Assembly: GCA_013153205.1 (NCBI GenBank)
Contig: JAADEW010000043.1
Span: 1 to 6,611 of the forward strand
Direction: 5' to 3'
Length of the DNA: 6,611 bases
Source: Deferribacteres bacterium
Lineage (GTDB): Bacteria > Thermosulfidibacterota > Thermosulfidibacteria > Thermosulfidibacterales > Thermosulfidibacteraceae
Shown: positions 1 to 5,821 of the stretch, piece after piece
Position numbering within the stretch: the stretch's first letter is position 1
Layout: the number at the start of each line of letters is the position of its first letter
The notes under the pieces: model-generated
The model's database searches: none
What the model was told of the DNA's origin: nothing
Seen by the model: only the letters and a program-made list of their open reading frames with translations
Made by a program: the position numbers and the translations under genes

Positions 1-135
1 ATGACCATGGACTACCAGGGGGTAAGGTTTTTACCAACAGCCTTTCTGATAAACGAAAAGGGCTACATAGTGGGCAAACTCGTGGGAGAGCTTGACCCGG
101 AAAAGATAATATCAACCTTTGAGAAAAAGGGTTAG
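1..135 (+). CDS. Thioredoxin-fold (TlpA/ResA-like) protein, C-terminal fragment
   Basis: The first 135 bases read as one open frame of 44 residues ending in TAG. The visible part has the C-terminal half of a thioredoxin fold: a short strand, then LPTAFLINEKGYIVGKLVGE, where the Pro after Leu would be the cis-proline, followed by two strands and a final helix (DPEKIISTFEKK). This matches the usual 'PTTFLID..G.IV....G' pattern of TlpA/ResA/AhpC-TSA-type thiol-disulfide proteins. The catalytic CxxC helix and any signal peptide would lie upstream, outside the window, so redox activity and location cannot be confirmed. The ATG at base 1 is probably an internal methionine, because a 44-residue protein would lack the active site. 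The stop codon overlaps the stop of convergent coaD. Confidence 0.72.
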   Translation: MTMDYQGVRFLPTAFLINEKGYIVGKLVGELDPEKIISTFEKKG

Positions 136-623
136 CGGCTGAACTTCTCCCTGAGTTTAGCCTCCACAACCTCCGGAACAAGGCACTTAACAGAGCCGCC
201 GTATGAAGCTATTTCTTTAACGATGCGGGAGCTCACATAAGTATATTGCTCGTTGGGCATCATAAAGAGCGTTTCAATCTCAGGAAAGAGCTTTCTGTTC
301 ATAAGGGCCATCTGGAACTCATACTCAAAATCTGATATCGCGCGGAGGCCTCTTATTATAACATTTGCACCTTTGTTTTTGGCATACTCAATGAGAAGGG
401 TGTCAAAGGAGTCAACCTCCACATTATCCAGCCCCCTCTCCTTTATGCAAAGTTCTATAAGCTCTATCCTCTCGGAAAGGGTGAAAAGGGGCCCTTTCCT
501 CTCGTTGGAAGCCACGGCAATGATAATTTTATCAAAGACCTTAGATGCCCTCTCAAGGATGTCCAGATGTCCGTAAGTAATGGGGTCAAAGGTTCCGGGA
601 TATATGGCAACCTTACCGCTCAT
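132..623 (-). CDS. coaD: Phosphopantetheine adenylyltransferase CoaD
   Basis: This 163-residue protein is of normal length for bacterial CoaD. The enzyme transfers AMP from ATP to 4'-phosphopantetheine, giving dephospho-CoA, the penultimate step of cytosolic coenzyme A synthesis. It is a nucleotidyltransferase of the HIGH superfamily. The N-terminal motif YPGTFDPITYGH (residues 8-19) carries the T/HxGH nucleotide-binding signature. Lys43, the RGLR segment (91-94), DFEYE (98-102) and the SSR-IVKEIA segment (131-139) match the conserved substrate- and ATP-binding positions of E. coli CoaD. The start is ATG with a strong AAGGAGG a few bases upstream. That start overlaps the rsmD stop as ATGA, so it is the third gene of a miaA-rsmD-coaD operon and probably translationally coupled. 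No terminator is visible after its stop, which lies inside the tail of the convergent thioredoxin-like gene. Confidence 0.97.
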   Translation of the reverse strand: MSGKVAIYPGTFDPITYGHLDILERASKVFDKIIIAVASNERKGPLFTLSERIELIELCIKERGLDNVEVDSFDTLLIEYAKNKGANVIIRGLRAISDFEYEFQMALMNRKLFPEIETLFMMPNEQYTYVSSRIVKEIASYGGSVKCLVPEVVEAKLREKFSR

Positions 624-1159
624 TTTCCCTCCTTCTCCACAAAAGTGAGCTGATTCTCTCCGATTCTCTTTATCTTTACCCTAAAGCCTTCGGGAAAATC
701 AAATTTAGTCTTATGGTGATGCTGAATAACCAGAACATCCCCGGCCAGAGGCAGGTAAAGCTGAGGCAGTCTTTCAATTCCCTTAAGCCCATACGGAGGA
801 CCCAGATAGACTATGTCAAAAGGAGCGCAAGCCTTTAGCTTTTGCGGCACCTTGAAAGCATCCGCCCTGATTATCTGAACCTTATCCTCATATCCGAGAA
901 GGCTTACATTCTCACGCAGAATCTTGATAACCCTGGGATTCTTTTCAACATAAAACACCTCTTTCGCTCCTCTGCTCAAAGCCTCAAGTCCAACGGTTCC
1001 CACACCTGCAAAAACGTCCAGAAATCGGGCGTCATAAACGCGCACTCCAAGGGTGTCAAAAAGAACCTTCCTTATGGAGGCAAGAATAGGCCTTACCCCA
1101 CTGCTTCTGGGGCTTTTTATCTTTCTCCCTTTATCCTTTCCACCGGTTAAGCTTATCAC
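620..1159 (-). CDS. rsmD: RsmD-family 16S rRNA (guanine-N2)-methyltransferase, variant catalytic motif
   Basis: The 179-residue protein matches RsmD, which methylates N2 of G966 (E. coli numbering) in 16S rRNA using S-adenosylmethionine. The N-terminus has the family's GG..KGRKIKSP and RP....IRKVLFD segments (residues 6-35). The SAM-binding motif I is LDVFAGVGTVGLEALSRGA (47-65), followed by the acidic strand end at VEKN (71-74). The catalytic motif IV, normally (D/N)PP(Y/F), reads GPPY (120-123), so the acidic or amide residue is missing. A second family position, the Glu of the later V.EH strand, is Gln146. Fold assignment is firm; activity is less certain. The start is GTG, overlapping the miaA stop as GTGA; an AGGTGG lies 11 bases upstream, farther than usual. 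Its position between miaA and coaD fits the frequent rsmD-coaD pairing. Confidence 0.9.
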   Translation of the reverse strand: MISLTGGKDKGRKIKSPRSSGVRPILASIRKVLFDTLGVRVYDARFLDVFAGVGTVGLEALSRGAKEVFYVEKNPRVIKILRENVSLLGYEDKVQIIRADAFKVPQKLKACAPFDIVYLGPPYGLKGIERLPQLYLPLAGDVLVIQHHHKTKFDFPEGFRVKIKRIGENQLTFVEKEGK

Positions 1160-2061
1160 GGGGTATTAACCCACCTTTCAACAAAATCCATCACATCCCT
1201 TTTGCCGTCAGGCAATTCAAAAAAGACAAAACCCTCTTTTCTAAACCATCTGAGCTGTTTCTTAGCATACTCCCAGGTTCTCTTCTTTATCAAGCTCACA
1301 GCCTCAGCCAGAGAGAGCTCACCCTTAAGATAAAGGCAAAGCTCCCTGTATCCAAGGGTGGTGGAAAGTATCCTGTTCTCCACACCGTATTTCTCCGTCA
1401 GAGACACAACCTCCTCCAGAAATCCCTCCTCCATCATGGCGTCAACCCTTTTCTCTATGCGCTTTCTCAGCTCGTCCCTATCCCTTACGACAGCCACCTT
1501 CAGGGCGTCAAAACGCTCCCTTCCAGAAGCTCCGAAACTTGAAGGCTTTTTTCCGGTAAGATAGTAAATCTCCAGCGCACGAACAATCCTCTTCTTATCG
1601 TGCGGATGTATTGCACTTGCCCTTTCCGGGTCAACCTCTTCCAGCCTTTTGTAAAGCACTTCCGAATCAAGGGAATACAGACGCCTCCTCAAGCCTTCAT
1701 CCTTCACGGCTTCGGAAGCTACCCCCTCAAGCAGTCCCTTTATATAAAATCCGCTCCCTCCCACAACCACCGGAAGCCTTCCCCGGTTGTGCAGTTCCAG
1801 AATAACCCTGAAAGCCTCTTCCTCGTATCTCTTCACATCCCACGGACTTGAAACCTCTGCCACATCAAAAAGATGGTGAGGGACTCTCTCCAACAGCTCT
1901 TTTCCAGGTTTGGCGGCTCCAATGTTAAGACCCCTGTATATCTGCACGGAATCGGCGTTTACAACCTCACCGTTGAACAGCTCAGCCATCTCCACGGCAA
2001 GCTCAGATTTGCCGCAGGCGGTGGGACCGCCTATCACCAAAACCTTTACTTTTTCCATCAT
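1156..2061 (-). CDS. miaA: tRNA dimethylallyltransferase MiaA
   Basis: MiaA transfers a dimethylallyl group from DMAPP to N6 of A37 in tRNAs that read UNN codons, the first step towards ms2i6A. The 301-residue length is normal. The sequence shows a P-loop GGPTACGKS (11-19), the DSVQIYRGLNIGAAKP segment (37-52) for substrate and tRNA binding, PHHLFDV (61-67), GGSGFYIKGLLEG (101-113), IHPHDKKRIVRALE (151-164) and the C-terminal TLGYRE...KKRTWEYAKKQLRWF (235-273). The usual Thr of the GGT segment is Ser103, a mild change. It is the first gene of the miaA-rsmD-coaD operon. Two tandem ATG codons (2061 and 2058) follow directly on an in-frame TAA, so no longer start is possible. There is no recognisable Shine-Dalgarno sequence in front, unlike the other genes here. 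Confidence 0.96.
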   Translation of the reverse strand: MMEKVKVLVIGGPTACGKSELAVEMAELFNGEVVNADSVQIYRGLNIGAAKPGKELLERVPHHLFDVAEVSSPWDVKRYEEEAFRVILELHNRGRLPVVVGGSGFYIKGLLEGVASEAVKDEGLRRRLYSLDSEVLYKRLEEVDPERASAIHPHDKKRIVRALEIYYLTGKKPSSFGASGRERFDALKVAVVRDRDELRKRIEKRVDAMMEEGFLEEVVSLTEKYGVENRILSTTLGYRELCLYLKGELSLAEAVSLIKKRTWEYAKKQLRWFRKEGFVFFELPDGKRDVMDFVERWVNTP

Positions 2062-2109
2062 TTAGATTTATTTATCTTAACGCCAAAACAAATAAAAGGG
2101 AGGTGCAGT
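2062..2109. promoter_or_regulatory. Divergent promoter gap between miaA and the DUF302-leuS operon
   Basis: These 48 AT-rich bases separate two divergent start codons and must hold, or adjoin, the promoters of both operons. For the + strand, TTTACT (2045-2050, inside miaA) and TATTTA (2069-2074), 18 bases apart, form a weak sigma-70-like candidate. For the - strand, TAAGAT (reading 2079 to 2074) is the best -10-like hexamer but has no good -35 partner. That promoter would start transcription only about six bases before the miaA ATG. The assignments are inferences from hexamer likeness. I see no riboswitch, T-box or operator palindrome. Confidence 0.4.
2098..2103 (+). promoter_or_regulatory. 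Shine-Dalgarno site that fixes the DUF302 gene start
   Basis: GGGAGG lies six bases before the ATG at 2110. The same frame is open further upstream to an ATG at 1873, but that extension lies wholly antisense to miaA. This strong site, plus the membrane-segment N-terminus that follows it, supports initiation at 2110. Confidence 0.8.
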
Positions 2110-2568
2110 ATGGGTTTCATAATAGGATTTATATTTGGGCTTATCGTGGCCGGGATACTGGCCAAGCTCTACGGAGTGAAGATGATGATAAAGGAGCTTA
2201 AAAGCCCCTACAACTTTGATAAAACCGTTGACGAAATAACCAAAAGGGCAAAAGAGCTCGGCTGGAATGTGCCTGCCATACACGATTTCGGAGGAAAGAT
2301 AAAGGAAGCCGGAATGGATGTGGGTAAGGTAAAGGTCATAGAGATATGCAAGCCTGAATACGGTGCCCAGATGCTGAAAAATGACGACGAAAAGCTCGTA
2401 TCCGCATTTCTGCCCTGCGGTATGGGCGTTTATGAAAAGAGGGACGGAAGTGTATATGTAGCCAAGAGGAATGTGGAGCTGTTCGCCCTTATGTTCGGCA
2501 AAAATGTGGGGAAAGCCCTGAAAGAAGCCGCTAAAGAGGAAAACAAAATAACCGCTTTCCTTGAATAG
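2110..2568 (+). CDS. DUF302 domain protein with N-terminal membrane anchor
   Basis: This 152-residue protein begins with a hydrophobic stretch (residues 2-20, GFIIGFIFGLIVAGILAKL) that should act as a single membrane anchor. The rest, from about residue 33, is soluble and resembles the DUF302 fold. The pattern is FDKTVDEITKRAKELGW, then GKIKEAGMDVGKVKVIEICKP (Cys80) and FLPCGMGVYEKRDGSVYVA (Cys103). The paired 'C.P' and 'LPC' segments and the following V-Y-E strand are typical of that family. The molecular function of DUF302 is unknown to me. The two cysteines could bind a ligand or metal or form a disulfide, but this is speculation. The gene is preceded by GGGAGG and followed, 11 bases after its stop, by leuS, so the two are almost certainly co-transcribed. 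Family assignment is by eye from motif layout. Confidence 0.78.
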   Translation: MGFIIGFIFGLIVAGILAKLYGVKMMIKELKSPYNFDKTVDEITKRAKELGWNVPAIHDFGGKIKEAGMDVGKVKVIEICKPEYGAQMLKNDDEKLVSAFLPCGMGVYEKRDGSVYVAKRNVELFALMFGKNVGKALKEAAKEENKITAFLE

Positions 2569-2579
2569 GGAGGAAGAAC

Positions 2580-5066
2580 ATGAAGCCCTACACCCCTCAA
2601 GAGATAGAGGAGAAATGGCAGGAGAAATGGGAAAAGAGCCGCCTCTTTAATGTTAAGGAAGACCCCCAAAAGCCCAAATATTACTGCCTTGAGATGTTCC
2701 CCTACCCCTCAGGCAGGATACACATGGGGCATGTAAGAAACTACTCCATAGGTGATGTGGTAGCGCGATACAAGCGAATGCGCGGGTTCAATGTTCTTCA
2801 CCCCATGGGATGGGACTCCTTCGGGCTTCCCGCAGAAAACGCCGCCATAAAGCACGGGGTTCACCCTGCCAAGTGGACGGAAGAAAACATCGCTTTCATG
2901 AAAAAACAGCTGAAAAGGCTGGGCTTTTCCTACGACTGGGACAGGGAAATCTCCACCTGTGAGCCGGAGTATTACAGGTGGGAGCAGAAAATATTCATAG
3001 AGATGCTTGAAAAAGGCCTTGCCTACAAGAAAAAGGCACCGGTCAACTGGTGCGAACGCTGTCACACGGTCCTTGCAAACGAGCAGGTAATCGGCGGGAA
3101 GTGCTGGAGATGCGGTGAGGAAGTGGTCATAAAAGACTTAGAGCAGTGGTTCTTCAGGATAACGGCATATGCAGAGGAGCTCTTAGAAGGACTGAAAAAG
3201 CTGAAAGGCAAGTGGCCCGAAAGGGTGCTAACCATGCAGGAAAACTGGATTGGCAAGTCTGAAGGAGCGGAGATAGAGTTTGAAGTTGAAGGGCTGAACG
3301 AAAAAATCAGGGTTTTCACCACAAGACCCGATACCGTTTACGGCATCACCTTTATGAGCGTTGCCCCGGAACATCCCATAGTGGAAAAGCTGATAAAAAA
3401 CCATCCGGAATACGAAAAGGTAAAGCAGGAGATTGAAAGGCTCAAGAAACAGCCCAAATCGGCAAGACTGATGGAAAGCTTTGAAAAAGAAGGAATATTC
3501 ACGGGAAGCTACTGCATAAATCCCTTCACCCAGGAAAGAGTGCCCATATTCGTGGCAAACTTCGTTCTTTACGAATACGGAACGGGTGCCGTTATGGCCG
3601 TTCCGGCCCACGACCAGCGAGACTTTGAGTTTGCCAAAAAATACAACCTGCCCATAAAGGTGGTGATACAACCGGAAGGGAAGAGCCTGAATCCAGAGGA
3701 GATGGAAGAAGCATACGAGGGTGAAGGGATTCTCGTAAACTCCGGTCCCTTTACGGGTATGAAAAACGAAGAAGCCAAAAAAGCCATCATAAAATACATG
3801 GAAGAGAAGGGATTCGGTAAAGGGGCAGTCTCCTACCGGCTCAAGGACTGGCTCATATCAAGGCAGAGATACTGGGGCGCTCCTATTCCCGTGGTTTACT
3901 GTCCGGAGTGCGGAATAGTGCCGGTTCCGGAAAGTGAACTGCCCGTCACCCTTCCCAAAAACGCCCCCTTCTCAGGAGTGGGTAATCCCCTTGAGCAGGT
4001 AGAGGAGTTCGTAAAAGCCAGATGTCCCAAGTGCGGCAAAGAGGCAAAAAGAGAGACGGACACCATGGATACCTTCGTGGAATCTTCGTGGTATTTCTTC
4101 AGGTTCTGCTCGCCCAAATACGACAAGGGTCCCTTCAAAAAGGAAGAAGCAGACTACTGGATGCCCGTTGACCAGTATATAGGAGGTATAGAGCACGCGG
4201 TTCTCCATCTCCTATACTCAAGGTTTTACACCAGGGTGTTGAGGGACCTTGGATATACGGAGCTTGACGAGCCCTTTGACGCCCTCCTCACTCAGGGAAT
4301 GGTGATAAAAGACGGCGCCAAAATGTCCAAATCGCTGGGAAATGTGGTTGACCCCGACGATATGATTGAGAAATACGGAGCAGACACAGTGAGGCTGTTT
4401 CTACTCTTTGCGGCACCCCCCGAAAGGGACCTCGACTGGAGCGACCAGGGAATTGACGGATGCTTCAGGTTTCTCAACAGGCTCTGGAGGTTCATCCAGA
4501 AGCACATTGACGAGGTCAAGGAAGCAAAAGGCGATTTTGAACCTGACAAGCTGTCTGACGGAGCAAAGGAGCTGGTTAAAAAAACACACAAGCTCATCCA
4601 GAAGGTCACAGCAGACATAGAGGACAGATTCCACTTCAATACCGCCATCGCCGCGGTTATGGAATACCTCAACTTCCTTTACGATGTAGAGTCCCGGCTT
4701 GAGCTGAACAGTGAAGAGGACAAAAAGGCCTTGAGAGATGCCTTTGAAAAGCTTGCCCTTTTACTTTCCCCATTCGTTCCGCACTTCGCAGACGAAATAT
4801 GGGAAGCGCTGGGAAATGAGGGATTTACCCTTGAACAGCCCTGGCCCCAGCACAATCCCGAGTGGGTCAAAGAGAAAGAGACCACGGTGGTGATACAGGT
4901 AAACGGGAAGGTGAGAAGCAGAATTCAGGTCCCCGTCAACCTGCCCGAAGAAGAGCTGAAGAACATCGCCCTGAACGACGAAAGAATCAAAAAGTGGATA
5001 GAGGGCAAAAACATCGTAAAAGTAATCGTTGTTCCCAACAAGATTGTGAATATCGTGGTAAGATGA
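2580..5066 (+). CDS. leuS: Leucyl-tRNA synthetase, single chain, bacterial type
   Basis: LeuRS attaches leucine to tRNA-Leu in the cytosol. The 828-residue chain is in the normal bacterial range and intact. The class I signature is PYPSGRIHMGH (HMGH at 48-51), and KMSKS is at 581-585 within AKMSKSLGNVVDP. A four-cysteine zinc site is visible at C158, C161, C175 and C178, and a second at C441, C444, C482 and C485. The CP1 editing domain (about 225-415) keeps TTRPDT (247-252) and GTGAVMAVPAHDQRD (334-348, with Asp345), so it should hydrolyse mischarged tRNA. The anticodon-binding helical domain follows KMSKS, and the C-terminal domain ends in VNGKVRSRI...IVKVIVVPNKIVNIVV. GGAGG (2569-2573), abutting the stop of the upstream gene, lies six bases before the ATG. 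No leucine leader or T-box precedes the operon. Confidence 0.98.
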   Translation: MKPYTPQEIEEKWQEKWEKSRLFNVKEDPQKPKYYCLEMFPYPSGRIHMGHVRNYSIGDVVARYKRMRGFNVLHPMGWDSFGLPAENAAIKHGVHPAKWTEENIAFMKKQLKRLGFSYDWDREISTCEPEYYRWEQKIFIEMLEKGLAYKKKAPVNWCERCHTVLANEQVIGGKCWRCGEEVVIKDLEQWFFRITAYAEELLEGLKKLKGKWPERVLTMQENWIGKSEGAEIEFEVEGLNEKIRVFTTRPDTVYGITFMSVAPEHPIVEKLIKNHPEYEKVKQEIERLKKQPKSARLMESFEKEGIFTGSYCINPFTQERVPIFVANFVLYEYGTGAVMAVPAHDQRDFEFAKKYNLPIKVVIQPEGKSLNPEEMEEAYEGEGILVNSGPFTGMKNEEAKKAIIKYMEEKGFGKGAVSYRLKDWLISRQRYWGAPIPVVYCPECGIVPVPESELPVTLPKNAPFSGVGNPLEQVEEFVKARCPKCGKEAKRETDTMDTFVESSWYFFRFCSPKYDKGPFKKEEADYWMPVDQYIGGIEHAVLHLLYSRFYTRVLRDLGYTELDEPFDALLTQGMVIKDGAKMSKSLGNVVDPDDMIEKYGADTVRLFLLFAAPPERDLDWSDQGIDGCFRFLNRLWRFIQKHIDEVKEAKGDFEPDKLSDGAKELVKKTHKLIQKVTADIEDRFHFNTAIAAVMEYLNFLYDVESRLELNSEEDKKALRDAFEKLALLLSPFVPHFADEIWEALGNEGFTLEQPWPQHNPEWVKEKETTVVIQVNGKVRSRIQVPVNLPEEELKNIALNDERIKKWIEGKNIVKVIVVPNKIVNIVVR

Positions 5067-5072
5067 AGTAAA

Positions 5073-5099
5073 GGCGGGAAGGTTTTTTACCTTCCCGCC
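5073..5099 (-). terminator. Intrinsic terminator hairpin between convergent leuS and livF
   Basis: An inverted repeat GGCGGGAAGGT / ACCTTCCCGCC (5073-5083 with 5089-5099) forms a perfect 11-bp GC-rich stem with a 5-base loop. Read on the - strand it begins five bases after the livF stop and is followed by TTTACTT, a short U-rich tail, so it should end the liv transcript. On the + strand it begins six bases after the leuS stop, but the bases that follow are not U-rich. It may still slow or end leuS transcription, but less efficiently. Confidence 0.85.
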
Positions 5100-5104
5100 G
5101 CCGC

Positions 5105-5821
5105 TTATATACCAAGATAGGCCTTTCTCACCTCGTCAGATTCTGCAAGCTCTTTGCCCGTTCCTTCCATAACGATTCTTCCTTCAGCCATGACATAGGC
5201 ATAATCGGTGATAGCAAGGGAAAGGTGCACATTCTGCTCAACCAAAAGCATGGTAACCCCTTCCGAACGGAGCCTTTCTATAATCTCAAAGACCTCAAGA
5301 ACAAGTTTGGGGGCAAGTCCCAGAGAAGGCTCATCAAGAATGAGCAGTTCCGGAAGAGCCATAAGCCCCCTTCCAATGGCAAGCATCTGCTGCTCTCCAC
5401 CGCTCATGGTGCCGGCTTTCTGGTTTATCCTCTCCTTGAGTCTGGGGAATAAGCTGAACACGAATTCCATGGTCTCCTTCATCTTCTTGCGGGCCCTTTT
5501 GGTGTAAGCTCCCATCTCAAGGTTTTCATAAACCGTCATCTCCGGAAAGACCATTCTGCCTTCCGGCACCATTATAAGGCCCATTTCAGCCCTTTTGTAT
5601 GCGGGAAGTTTGGTTATGTCCTTTCCTTCAAAAATCACCCTTCCCTTCCATATAGGAAGCACTCCTGTGATTGCACGAAGGAGCGTCGTCTTTCCAGAAC
5701 CGTTTGAACCTATAATGGTGGTAAGCTTTGATTTATACGCTTTGAGGCTCACACCCCATAATATCTGGACCTCACCATAACCGGTCTCAAGGTCCTCCAC
5801 CTGAAGAATAACATCGGTCAT
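5105..5821 (-). CDS. livF: Branched-chain amino acid-type ABC transporter ATPase LivF
   Basis: LivF is one of the two cytosolic ATPases that drive the Liv/HAAT importers for branched-chain amino acids and related amides or carboxylates. The 238-residue length is normal. Visible motifs are Walker A GSNGSGKT (38-45), the LivF-type Q-loop region VPEGRMVFPEMTVYENL (85-101), the ABC signature MSGGEQQ (139-145), Walker B LLILDEPSLGLAP (159-171) and the switch region LLVEQN (192-197). Gln in place of the usual H-loop His is normal for LivF. The C-terminal AYLGI ending is also typical. The start overlaps the livG stop as ATGA, and AGGAGA and GGGGG lie just upstream. A terminator follows at once, so livF is the last gene of its operon. 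The actual substrate cannot be read from the ATPase. Confidence 0.95.
   Translation of the reverse strand: MTDVILQVEDLETGYGEVQILWGVSLKAYKSKLTTIIGSNGSGKTTLLRAITGVLPIWKGRVIFEGKDITKLPAYKRAEMGLIMVPEGRMVFPEMTVYENLEMGAYTKRARKKMKETMEFVFSLFPRLKERINQKAGTMSGGEQQMLAIGRGLMALPELLILDEPSLGLAPKLVLEVFEIIERLRSEGVTMLLVEQNVHLSLAITDYAYVMAEGRIVMEGTGKELAESDEVRKAYLGI

Noticed and set aside
1..3. ATG at base 1 as a true start of a 44-residue gene
   Set aside because: The protein has only the C-terminal half of a thioredoxin fold, so the ATG is more likely an internal methionine of a gene cut by the window edge.
1744..1765. Ser103 in MiaA in place of the usual Thr of the GGT segment
   Set aside because: Ser keeps the hydroxyl group and all other MiaA motifs are intact, so loss of function is unlikely.
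1873..2109. Upstream extension of the DUF302 frame to an ATG at 1873
   Set aside because: The extension lies wholly antisense to the well-supported miaA N-terminus, has no family likeness, and the strong GGGAGG site supports the ATG at 2110.
2050..2580. T-box or leucine leader controlling leuS
   Set aside because: The leader is only 48 bases, holds no T-box-like stem or antiterminator, and the first gene is a coding DUF302 protein, not a leucine-rich peptide.
4292..4672. Long open frames antisense to and overlapping leuS
   Set aside because: They have no recognisable domains or ribosome sites and lie over strongly conserved LeuRS sequence; they are frame shadows.
5083..5088. Run of six T at 5083-5088 as a terminator U-tract
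   Set aside because: It lies in the hairpin loop and inner stem rather than after the stem, so it is not the release tract.
5220..5250. Gln instead of His at the H-loop of LivF as an inactivating change
   Set aside because: VEQN is the normal form of this region in LivF proteins as I know the family.
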